This document shows, one piece after another, positions 1-9,300 of a DNA stretch of 64,000 bases. A program made the position numbers and the translations under genes. Below the pieces are notes generated by a model. That model searched no databases, was not told where the DNA came from, and saw only the letters and a program-made list of their open reading frames with translations. Position 1 is the first letter of the stretch, and the number at the start of each line of letters is the position of its first letter. Origin of the DNA: an uncultured Fibrobacter sp. (lineage in GTDB: Bacteria; Fibrobacterota; Fibrobacteria; Fibrobacterales; Fibrobacteraceae); contig NZ_ONDD01000008.1 in NCBI RefSeq assembly GCF_900316465.1, forward strand, positions 37,477 through 101,476. The letters run 5' to 3'.

Positions 1-1
1 T

Positions 2-1540
2 ACCATGATTGCCGCGAAGGACCCCAACATCGAACTTGCCCAGATCGTAAGCTTCGGTTGCGGACACGACTCAATTTTGACCGACGAAATGATGCGCATG
101 CTGCACCTTGATTCCAACAAGGAAATGCTCATGCTCAAGCTCGACGAAGGTGACGCCCGCGGCCCGGTTGGCATCCGCATCAAGAGCTTTATCGAAACGG
201 TGAAAGCACGTCGCGCAGCAAACCTGCCCGACAAGCCCGAAAGCCACGAACCGCTGTTCCACACGCCGTTTGTGGCCGAAGACAAGAAGCGCCGTCGCAT
301 TCTGACGCCGAACCTCTCCCCCGCCTTCTCTGTGCTCGCCAGCGAATACATGAAGCGCGAAGGATTCATCGCCGAATACCTGCCGGTCGCCGATAAGAAG
401 GCTATCGAACTGGGCAAGAAGTACGTGCACAACGACATTTGCTTCCCCTGCCAGGTGAACATCGGCGAAGCGCTCCACTGGCTCGTCGATCACCCCGAAG
501 TTCCGCAGAACCAAGTTTCCATGTGCCTTGCCAAGAACTGCGAAAACTGCCGCGCCGTGCAGTACGCCGTGCTTGCCCGTAAGGCTTTGGACGAAGCGGG
601 CTTCAAGGACGTCACCATCATTACGACCGGTGTCGACTACAAGGGCATGCACCCAGGCTTCCAGCTGGGTCTCGACTTCCGTCTCCACATGCTGTGGGGC
701 CTTGTCACCATGGACGCCATCGAAACCATGTACCGCGCCGTTCGCCCGTACGAAGTGAACGCCGGCGACACCCAGAAGGTTTACGACGAATGGATGCCGA
801 AGGTGATTGGCGTTGCCGGCCACCTCTCCACCGTTCAGCTGGTGCGACCCTCCAAGCTTATCGAAGTCTTTGAACAGTGCATCGAAGCATTCAACGGTAT
901 CGAAATCACCGAAGAACGCAAGAGAGGCATCCGCAAACCGCGCGTTGCCGTGCTTGGCGAAATCTTGATGAACTACCACCCGAGTGCAAACGGATTTGTT
1001 GAAAACTACCTGATGAACAACGGCATGGAAGTCTACCTGCCGGGTATGACTGACTTCTTCCGTGTGGACGAAGTGGTACGCGAAGAAAAGATCAAGCGCG
1101 GATTCTCGGCAAACCCGGTGATGGACCGACTCGAAGGCGGCGTGACCTCCAAGGTCTACACGCACGCTGTTGAAACTGCCCGCAAGTCCATGCACAAGTT
1201 CAAGCTGTACGAACACCACGCCGACTGCGTGGAACTCAAGGACTACGTCTCCGACATCATCGACCCCACCTACAACACGGGTGAAGGTTGGATGATTCCG
1301 GGCGAAATCCTGTACAACTCGAAGCACGGAATCAACAGCTACATCATTCTGCAGCCGTTCGCATGCCTTGCCAACCACATCTCTGGCCGCGGCCTCACCA
1401 AGGCCGTGAAGGAACGTTGCCCGCATATCCAGGTTCTCAGCCTCGACTACGACCCGGATACGAGCTTCGCAAACATCGAAAACCGCCTGCAGATGCTGAT
1501 TATCAACGCACGTGAACTAGAAAAAGCAAATCAAGCCTAA
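2..1540 (+). CDS. Acyl-CoA dehydratase activase-related protein, C-terminal part (5' truncated by window)
   Basis: The reading frame is open to the left edge, so this is the last ~512 residues of a longer protein. It resembles the C-terminal half of the large 2-hydroxyglutaryl-CoA dehydratase activase-related proteins (DUF2229 and HgdB-like regions). Typical elements are FGCGHD near the start, CFPCQVNIGEA and CLAKNCENC cysteine clusters around residues 145-180, GEILMNYHP, and a terminal QPFACLANH. These cysteines could bind an iron-sulfur cluster. Family members combine an ASKHA ATPase with dehydratase-like domains; the ATPase half would lie upstream. The true substrate is unknown for most members. 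The ABC-F gene follows 17 bases downstream on the same strand. Confidence 0.8.
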   Translation, partial: TMIAAKDPNIELAQIVSFGCGHDSILTDEMMRMLHLDSNKEMLMLKLDEGDARGPVGIRIKSFIETVKARRAANLPDKPESHEPLFHTPFVAEDKKRRRILTPNLSPAFSVLASEYMKREGFIAEYLPVADKKAIELGKKYVHNDICFPCQVNIGEALHWLVDHPEVPQNQVSMCLAKNCENCRAVQYAVLARKALDEAGFKDVTIITTGVDYKGMHPGFQLGLDFRLHMLWGLVTMDAIETMYRAVRPYEVNAGDTQKVYDEWMPKVIGVAGHLSTVQLVRPSKLIEVFEQCIEAFNGIEITEERKRGIRKPRVAVLGEILMNYHPSANGFVENYLMNNGMEVYLPGMTDFFRVDEVVREEKIKRGFSANPVMDRLEGGVTSKVYTHAVETARKSMHKFKLYEHHADCVELKDYVSDIIDPTYNTGEGWMIPGEILYNSKHGINSYIILQPFACLANHISGRGLTKAVKERCPHIQVLSLDYDPDTSFANIENRLQMLIINARELEKANQA

Positions 1541-1557
1541 CCCCAATTAAGTAATAC

Positions 1558-3150
1558 ATGCTCAACGTCTCTAATGTCAGTCTTCAATACGGTAGCCGCG
1601 TTCTCTTCAAGGAAGTGAACCTTTCCTTCAAGCGCGGCAACTGCTACGGAGTCATCGGTGCCAACGGCGCCGGAAAATCTACGTTCCTGAAAATCCTTTC
1701 GGGCGAACTCGAACCCAACACCGGTGAAGTCAGCAAGGACCCGGGCGAACGTATCGCCGTCCTGAAGCAGGACCACTTCGCCTACGAACAGAACACTGTT
1801 CTCGAAACGGTGATGATGGGCTACCCCGAACTCTATGAGCTCGGCAAGAAGCGCGACGAACTCTACGCGCTCCCCGAAATGACCGAAGAACAGGGCATGC
1901 AGGCCATGGAAATCGAAACCCGTTTCGGTGAAATCGGCGGTTACGAAGCTGACTCTAACGCAGCTGTGCTTTTGAAGGGTCTCGGCATTCCCGAAGAATT
2001 CCACTACAGCCTCATGGCAGACTTGGACGGCGGCCAGAAAATCCGCGTGCTCCTAGCCCAGGCTCTGTTCGGCAACCCGGACATTCTTCTGCTTGACGAA
2101 CCGACGAACCACCTGGATTTGGAAACCGTCGGTTGGCTTGAAGACTACCTCGAACGTTTCGAAAACATCGTGATCGTGGTGAGCCATGACCGTCACTTCC
2201 TCAATGCGGTCTGCACCCACACTTGCGATATCGACTACGGCAAAATCAACATTTACGGCGGTAACTACGAATTCTGGTATGCAGCAAGCCAGCTCGCCCA
2301 GAAGCAGCGCAAGGACCAGAACCGCCGCGCCGAAGAAAAGATCGAAGAACTCAAGGCGTTCATCCGCCGTTTCGCCTCTAACGCAGCCAAGGCCAAGCAG
2401 GCCACCAGCCGTAAGAAGCTCCTCGACAAGATGACCGTCGAAGAAATGCCGGCTTCCAGCCGTAAATTCCCGTGGGTCAACTTCAAGATGGACCGCGAAC
2501 CGGGCAAAATCGTGCTCGAAGTCAAGAACGCCACCATCGATGGCGGCGACGGCATTATCTGCAAGAACCTGAACTTCAGCCTCAATAGCGGCGACAAGGT
2601 CGCTCTCGTTGGCGAATACGACACGCTCAAGACAGCATTCTTCCAGCTCATCGCCGAAGAAACCAAGGCCGACGAAGGCGTACTCAAGTGGGGCAACACC
2701 ATTAGCTACAGCTACTTCCCGAAGAACAACGACGCCTACTTCGGCACGGACCTCTCCCTCGTGGATTGGCTACGCCAGTACAGCAAGGAACAGGATGAAA
2801 CCTTCATCCGCGGATTCCTCGGCCGTATGCTCTTTACCGGCGAAGAAGCCCTCAAGAGCGCAAACGTGCTTAGCGGTGGCGAAAAGGTGCGCTGCATGCT
2901 CAGTAAGATGATGCTTGCAAACGCCAACTGTCTGCTCCTCGACGAACCGACCGCTCACCTCGACTTGGAAGCCATCACGGCCCTCAACAACGGCCTTACC
3001 GCTTTCCAGGGCCCGATTATCTTCTGCTCTCAGGACCACGAATTCGTGCAGACGATTGCAAACCGCGTACTCGAACTGACTCCGAACGGCGTCATCGACC
3101 GCAGCATCACCTTCGACGAATGGCTCGAAACCAAGAAAAAGAAGAAGTAA
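1558..3150 (+). CDS. ABC-F ATPase, YkpA/YbiT-like
   Basis: This 530-residue soluble protein has two ATP-binding cassettes and no membrane segments, as in ribosome-associated ABC-F factors. NBD1 is intact: Walker A GANGAGKST (34-42), signature LDGGQ (156-160), Walker B ILLLDEPTNHLDL and switch SHDRHF (209-214). A charged linker (about 240-300) matches the P-site tRNA-interaction motif region. NBD2 has a good signature (LSGGEKVR, 438-445) and Walker B, but its Walker A is degenerate (GEYDTLKT, 352-359) and the switch histidine is glutamine (SQDHEF, 491-496). From memory, Firmicute YkpA proteins also have an atypical second Walker A, so this may be family-typical. Likely role is translation modulation; specificity is unknown. 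A strong terminator follows. Confidence 0.9.
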   Translation: MLNVSNVSLQYGSRVLFKEVNLSFKRGNCYGVIGANGAGKSTFLKILSGELEPNTGEVSKDPGERIAVLKQDHFAYEQNTVLETVMMGYPELYELGKKRDELYALPEMTEEQGMQAMEIETRFGEIGGYEADSNAAVLLKGLGIPEEFHYSLMADLDGGQKIRVLLAQALFGNPDILLLDEPTNHLDLETVGWLEDYLERFENIVIVVSHDRHFLNAVCTHTCDIDYGKINIYGGNYEFWYAASQLAQKQRKDQNRRAEEKIEELKAFIRRFASNAAKAKQATSRKKLLDKMTVEEMPASSRKFPWVNFKMDREPGKIVLEVKNATIDGGDGIICKNLNFSLNSGDKVALVGEYDTLKTAFFQLIAEETKADEGVLKWGNTISYSYFPKNNDAYFGTDLSLVDWLRQYSKEQDETFIRGFLGRMLFTGEEALKSANVLSGGEKVRCMLSKMMLANANCLLLDEPTAHLDLEAITALNNGLTAFQGPIIFCSQDHEFVQTIANRVLELTPNGVIDRSITFDEWLETKKKKK

Positions 3151-3170
3151 AGTTCAAACAAGAATTAGAA

Positions 3171-3200
3171 AAGGGAATCACAAATGTGATTCCCTTTTTT
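3171..3200. terminator. Rho-independent terminator after ABC-F gene
   Basis: A perfect 11-bp stem (AAGGGAATCAC / GTGATTCCCTT) with a 4-base loop is followed by a T run. It sits between the convergent ABC-F and GH74 genes; the A/T flanks would let it work in both directions. Confidence 0.9.
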
Positions 3201-3218
3201 GTCTCTCAGCGGGAAAGT

Positions 3219-6074
3219 TTATCGCGTCACGATGACACGGTTTGCAAACAGGACCTTTTTGCCGTTATCAACGCGCACGAAGTAGCTACCCTTCGCCTTC
3301 ACCAGATCCTTGACCGGAATCGTCGTAGAACTGCTGTAATAGCGGCTATAAAGTTTCTTGCCGCGCATGTCGAAAACGCTCACGCGGGCAGCACTTGCAT
3401 TCAGGCGGAGTTCCAGATTCCCGTGGCTGTAGCCGACAGAAGCATCTGCCACCGTTTTTGCAGCCGGAGCAACCTTTGTTGTACCGTCGGAATTGGACGT
3501 ACCCATTTCCCAATTGCTGGGGACGCGGGCTGCGATGCCGCGACCCGCCGTACTCATGTAAACCACGCCGTAGGTGTTCATGTCACCCATCACGAACTCG
3601 CCATTTGCAAGGCCGCCATATTCATGGCCGTCGTCATTCACGCGAGTCCAGGTTTTACCCTTATCGTCAGAGCCGAACACACCCGTCACTTTACCGACAG
3701 TTGCAAACACATAAATCGCCGGATAGCCGCCCTTTTCCTTGGGAGCGCCAAAGCCCACCGCTTCGCAGTAACCGACACCTTCAACCGCAGCCCAAGTGGC
3801 ACCGCCATCGGTTGAATGCAACAGCTTTCCACTAGCGGGCGTACCATTCGACGGATCCTGAATAGCGACAGGCAGCCACAAGTCGCCCTCGTAGCCCGGA
3901 ATGGCACGGAACTTTTTGAATGCGCTTTCACCAGGCGTACTCACAGCCTTGAAGCTTGCGCCCGCATCGGTACTCTTGTAGAACTTGCCGTCCGCCTTGG
4001 TGTAGGCATAGAATACTTCGTCGTTTTCAGGATCGCCCACCACGTAGGCGGTGTTGTCGATACCCGACACCTTTTCCCAGGTCGTGCCGTTGTAATTGCG
4101 ATAGACATCGGTCGTTCCTTCCATCGGAACCCAGATAGTGTAAGTACCTTTTGCCGAAAGAGCCACAGTACCCTTGGCTGCGTTCTTGTCAGGTCCTGTA
4201 TAAGTTTCCACCGTCCAAGTCTTACCCGAGTCAAGGGAATACTGCACCGGAGCAATGGGTATGTCATTGTACAGGCCTTCGTAGGCGCGCTTGTCTGCCA
4301 CCTTGGCCAATTTGCCACTCTTGGGAGCATAAGCAAGGCCCTGCGTCGTACCCAACGACACATAATCGCCGCCAACATTCGTCTTGTGCCTGAATGCCGG
4401 ATATTTTGCGATGTCATCGTGACGGAATCCGTCGTAGTCACCGATGATCGAAACCATCGGGCCGCCCGGAATACTCACTACTTCGAAAGGCACCGTTTCT
4501 TCGACGCCATGCGCCGAGAAATGCCACACCTGGTTCATGGTGAGTTGCGGTTCTTCCCAAGAATTCTCCGCTTCCTTGTACACATAATCGCTCAGGTTGT
4601 CGCAGCGGAAAATACCGTTACCCGAAGTCACAAAGACGCGGTTGTTGTCGAACGGATCCATGGCAACGCTACCGGACCAGTGAATAGAACCGTTATGCAT
4701 CCAGCCAATTCCATTGGCATCCATCTGCTTGGTCGTCGGATACACACCGCCTTCCATCCAGTAATACTTGAAGCTTGCAATCCAGGTTTTGCCGCCATCG
4801 GTCGTGTGGTAAATGTTAGTACCCCACTGGTCGCTCCACTTGCCGCTGGTATCGCTCGTGGCCGTGTACCAGAACTGCGGACCGCGGTAACCTTCGGTCG
4901 TCACCACCATTTCATTTGCATTTTTCGGATTGATTGCAATACCGCCATAAGGGGCAATGTAGGGGTAATATTCTTCGCAAGTCTTGCCGGTGCCGCCTGC
5001 GGCTTCGCAGTCGACCATGCCTTTCACGTCCACTTTGTCGTACTTGGCATCGCCGCCTTCGTCCAGGAAGTTTTCCGGAGAAACGTCGGACCAAGTCGCC
5101 GACGCCACATCAAGCTGCAGCACCGCACCGCGACCAAAACCATCGTAAATCATGCCCCAGCCTTCGTCCCACATCATGGAATGCGGGCCTGCGCCATCGG
5201 CAAAAGTCACCGTCATCTTCGAGCCATCGCCCGAAACCACCGCACGCTGCGGCATCAGGCGCACCATGCTCCCGCCGGCCGTGCGGCGCAGCGAATCGGG
5301 AATCGGCAAGGCCGTCCAGCTTGCACCGCCGTCGGTCGAGGTGAAGACGTTTTCAAACGTGCCCTTGGCCGTCGTCCCCTCACGCAAGAATCCGGCATAC
5401 ATCACCTTCGAGCTGCCTGGAGCATACTGCACAAAGCTGAATCCCGAGCCATTCCAAGTCGTATCGCTACCGGCCGCTGTTTTCCATGCATCCACATGGC
5501 TCCAGCTTGAACCGTTGTCCGTCGATTTCCAAAGGCCCTTGTTCTTGGAACCGTAGAACATAATTTTGGAATCGTTCGGGTCGACCGCCAAGGCCTCGCC
5601 GTTTCCGCGGCCCATGCCGTTGCCGTGTGCACCAAAGCGCGCCACCTTGGTGCCCTTGGTCCCGTCTTCGTCCCAAGTGTAAATCACTTCCCAAGATTCG
5701 CCCTTGTCCTTACTACGCAAGAATGCGGTGCGGCCGCTATTCCAGTAACTGGTTCCCGCCACCATATAAACGACGCCCGATTCCTGCGGGTCAACGGCAA
5801 TGGCCTCGATTCCCAAAAGGCCGCGCTCGGAAACATCGACCCAGTCCATCATCGATTCCCAGCGGGCAGTCGATTCGTTCCAGCGGTACGCGCCGCCCAC
5901 GTCCGTGCGGGCATAGAAAAGTCCCTTGTCGACCGGAGAAGCTATCACGGCGGAGACGAATCCACCCCCGCCCATGCTCACGTTACTCCAATTGAATTCC
6001 GCCGTAGCTGCCTGCGAAAGTGCGGCAGCCGCCATTATTGTCAAAACAGTTTGTTTTGCGCCAAATTTTTTCAT
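3219..6074 (-). CDS. GH74 xyloglucanase / endoglucanase, secreted
   Basis: A 951-residue secreted enzyme. The ATG at 6074 is chosen over an upstream one because it gives a clean signal peptide (MKKFGAKQTVLTIMAAAALSQAATA) and has GGGATG upstream. The catalytic region holds the GH74 hallmark GGGGF...YARTDVGGAYRW with predicted catalytic Asp58, and a second Asp at about 473 (AMDPFDNNRVF). Several STDGG/STDAGASF-type BNR turns fit the two seven-bladed propellers of this family. The last ~65 residues (VSVFDMRGKKLYSR to the C-terminal RVIVTR) resemble a type IX secretion sorting domain. GH74 enzymes cut xyloglucan backbones, so this likely acts on plant hemicellulose at the cell surface or outside. 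It lies downstream of the giant repeat gene, but a terminator separates them. Confidence 0.9.
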   Translation of the reverse strand: MKKFGAKQTVLTIMAAAALSQAATAEFNWSNVSMGGGGFVSAVIASPVDKGLFYARTDVGGAYRWNESTARWESMMDWVDVSERGLLGIEAIAVDPQESGVVYMVAGTSYWNSGRTAFLRSKDKGESWEVIYTWDEDGTKGTKVARFGAHGNGMGRGNGEALAVDPNDSKIMFYGSKNKGLWKSTDNGSSWSHVDAWKTAAGSDTTWNGSGFSFVQYAPGSSKVMYAGFLREGTTAKGTFENVFTSTDGGASWTALPIPDSLRRTAGGSMVRLMPQRAVVSGDGSKMTVTFADGAGPHSMMWDEGWGMIYDGFGRGAVLQLDVASATWSDVSPENFLDEGGDAKYDKVDVKGMVDCEAAGGTGKTCEEYYPYIAPYGGIAINPKNANEMVVTTEGYRGPQFWYTATSDTSGKWSDQWGTNIYHTTDGGKTWIASFKYYWMEGGVYPTTKQMDANGIGWMHNGSIHWSGSVAMDPFDNNRVFVTSGNGIFRCDNLSDYVYKEAENSWEEPQLTMNQVWHFSAHGVEETVPFEVVSIPGGPMVSIIGDYDGFRHDDIAKYPAFRHKTNVGGDYVSLGTTQGLAYAPKSGKLAKVADKRAYEGLYNDIPIAPVQYSLDSGKTWTVETYTGPDKNAAKGTVALSAKGTYTIWVPMEGTTDVYRNYNGTTWEKVSGIDNTAYVVGDPENDEVFYAYTKADGKFYKSTDAGASFKAVSTPGESAFKKFRAIPGYEGDLWLPVAIQDPSNGTPASGKLLHSTDGGATWAAVEGVGYCEAVGFGAPKEKGGYPAIYVFATVGKVTGVFGSDDKGKTWTRVNDDGHEYGGLANGEFVMGDMNTYGVVYMSTAGRGIAARVPSNWEMGTSNSDGTTKVAPAAKTVADASVGYSHGNLELRLNASAARVSVFDMRGKKLYSRYYSSSTTIPVKDLVKAKGSYFVRVDNGKKVLFANRVIVTR

Positions 6075-6210
6075 AATCATCCCAAAACACATGGGCACCA
6101 CGCCCAATTTTCAAACTATAAAATACTTTCCGGAATCATGAAAAATCCAAATTTCAGGCATTCGCCCCAATATCCGTTTTGAGCCTTTCAACACCCCGCT
6201 TTTTCGAAAC

Positions 6211-6237
6211 AAAAAATCCCGCTCAACGAGCGGGATT
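6211..6237 (-). terminator. Terminator of the giant repeat-protein gene
   Basis: Stem AATCCCGCT / AGCGGGATT with a 5-base loop. On the minus strand it is followed by TTTTTT, and it lies ~85 bases after the stop of the giant gene. Confidence 0.85.
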
Positions 6238-6322
6238 CTTGAAATTCAGATTTTCAAATTTTGAAGGAAGCAAGCAGAGCAAGGCCGCAGGACCGACGCT
6301 TTGCGCTGCTTAATTCAAAATC

Positions 6323-9300
6323 TTACTTTCTCTTGCGGCGCTTCTTGGCCTTACCCTTAGCCGGGGAATCTTCCTTCGGTTCTTCAGCCTTAGGTTCTTC
6401 CTTCTTTTCGGCCTTCTTGGTGTCGCCACCGCGGAGGTCCTTCATCTTGAAGGAAACGTTCACTTCAGCAGTCGTCACCTTGGAGGCGAGACCGGCCGGG
6501 TCACGTACCTTGAAGCTGAATTCGTCGAGGCCGGAGAAGCCCTTGTTCGGCATGTAGGTGAAGGAACCGTCACGTTCGTTCAGGTTGATCTTACCGTTAC
6601 GCGGCTTCTGGACGAGCTGCACAGACACCGGCTTTTCGCCATCGGCGTCCGTCACGCCAGACATCAGACCTTCGGAGGCGCTCACCTTGAGTTCTTCGCC
6701 TTCCTGAGTCATGTAAGTCTGCGGGTTAGCTTCCGGAGCATCGTTCACGGCAATCACAGTGAAGAGAGCAGACTTGGAAGCCTTAGCGCCATCCGGGTCA
6801 GTCACCGTGAAGGTAATCTTTTCCGGCTTGCCGTTCCAGTTCGGGTGCGGCTGAGCAACCGTAGCGGTCTTCTTGAACTTGTCATACTTCACGGTCAAGA
6901 ACTTGTTGCCAGTGAAGGTCCACTTGAGTTCGTCGAAGCGGTTGTCCTTATCGCGGGCAAACTGGTCGAGCTTGATCACAGCCACAACACCATTGTTGTC
7001 GTCTTCCTTGATCGTGTGGTCAGGAATATCGCGCATGATCGGGGCGGCATTCACATGCTTCACCACGAACTTGACCATGGCCTTATCGGAACCACCAGCC
7101 GGGTCCTTAGCAGTGAAGATGAGCGTTTCGTCACCGAACCAGTCAGCCTTCTTCGGCTTCACGATAGCTTCACGGTTGCTATTGATCTGCACGGCGAGGT
7201 TCTTGGCGCCAGTGACACCCCAACGGATTTCGCTAACCTTATGGTCAGGGTCAGACACATAGTTGTCAAGCTTGATCGGCTTGAAGGTAGTGCCCTGCAG
7301 GGTTTCCTGGCCAGGAATTTCCTTCACGATCGGCGGGTCGTTCACGGGCTTCACCGTGTACTTCACCTGAATAGAGGCGCTTTCGCCAGCCGGGTCAAAC
7401 ACGTTCACAGTCACGACTTCCATACCGTTCCAGTACGGGTTCGGAGTTTCGGCATGGAGAACACCCTTTTCGTCGATAGAGAAGTTCATTTCATGCTTCA
7501 CAGCCGGGCCGTTCTTGCCAGCCTTCTTACCCTTAATAGCCGGGACTTCGTTATCAAGCGTCCAAACAAGTTCTTCGAGCTTGTTATCCGGATCGCTTAC
7601 GACCTTGCTGAAGTCGAACGGAGCAAAAGTCTTCTTTTCTTCGATTACGAACGGCTGAACCGGCTTGAGAGTCGGCGGGTCGTTCACAGCTACCACTTCG
7701 AAGGTAGCCTGCGTAGAAGCAGAGGCACCGGCGATATCCTTCACCGTGAAGGTGAGGGTTTCCTTACCGAACCAGTTCGGGTTCGGAGTCAGGATCTGGG
7801 CGCGGCTGCCCTTGATATCAACCTTAAGGTCCTTATTGCCAGTAACAGTCCAGCGAAGTTCGTTCGGCTTGTTATCCGGGTCTTCAGCAACCTTGGAGAG
7901 GTCCACAATTTCGAAGCGTTCCTTTTCCTTGACTCTCTGGCCAGCGATGTGCTTCACGACCGGCGGGTCGTTCACCGGAGTCACTTCGTATGTAATCTGC
8001 TGAGATGCACGAGCGCCTTCCGGGTCATACACGTCAATCTTGACCTTTTCAGTACCACTCCAGAACTTGTCCGGAGTCGTAACGACGAGTTCCTTCTTGG
8101 CATTCACGAAGGCCTTGAGAGAACGGGCCGGAGCAACTTCAATCTTCAAAGCGGAGAGCGGATGATCCGGATCAGAAATGAACTGAGACAGATCGAGCGG
8201 CTTGAAGTGTTCCTTTTCCTGAATGCTCTGGATAGCGATCGGCTTGATTTCCGGAGCGTCGTTCACGGATTCAACCTTGAAGTTCACGGTCTTGGAATCA
8301 GAAGCGCCTTCCGGATCCTTCACAGTGAAGGTCACGTTGCGTTCACCATTCCAGTACTTGTTGTCAATCTTGACGCGAGCAATGTTACGGCTATCGATTT
8401 CAATCTGGAATTCGTCAACCGGAACAGGTGCCGGTTCTTCAGCCTTTTCATCCTTGCCCTTCTTACCCTTCTTGGCAGGCTTCTTAGCCGGCTTCGGAGC
8501 AGGAGCGGCACCCACCTTGGCGACCTTGACGGACCAAGTGAGTTCAGAAAGCTTGTGGTCAGGATCGTGCACGAACTTGTTCAGGTCAATTTCCTTGAAC
8601 GTACCCTTTTCCTTGATTCTCTGGTCCGGAATCTGCTTGAGTACCGGAGCGTCATTCACAGAGGTAATTTCGTAGGTAATCGTCTGAGAAGATTCTGCAC
8701 CATCCGGGTCCTTCACGATGAGGACCATGGTTTCCGGAGCGCACCAGAAGTTCTTATCCGGAGCAGAAACGGTAAGCACGCGGCTCGGAGAAATTTCAGC
8801 CTTGAGCTGACGGTTGCCGGAAACGGTCCACTTCAGTTCGCTCGGCTTGTTATCCGGGTCCTTCACGTATTCGTCAAGCTTGATCTGCTTGAAGAGTTCC
8901 TTTTCCTTGATCTTCTGGTCAGGAATCTTCTTGGAGATGACAGGAGGATCGTTCACGCGAGACACTTCGAAGAGCATCTTGTGGTTGGCAGAAGCGCCTT
9001 CCGGGTCAGTCACGGTGAAGGTCACCGTTTCCTTACCGTTCCACTGCGGATCAGGCACAGTCACCTTCACTGTGTTGTCTTTGAGCATGTTCAACTTGAG
9101 GAACTTGTTGCCAGAGACAGACCACTTGAGCTGCGAAGCCTTGTGATCCGGATCAGAAGCAAGATTCGTGAGGTCGATTGTTCTGAACACGCCATTTTCG
9201 CGGATGGATTCACCACGCGGAGCGCTAGAAGAAATAACCGGCGGGTCGTTGATAGAACGGACTTCATAATGAGCGGTCTTGGATGCCTTTGCACCTTCCG

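Noticed and set aside
71..1426. Long minus-strand open frame opposite the activase-related gene
   Set aside because: His/Val/Phe-rich antisense translation typical of shadows here; no motif.
3816..5510. Long plus-strand open frame opposite the GH74 gene
   Set aside because: Shadow of the GH74 coding sequence; no signal, domain or ribosome site.
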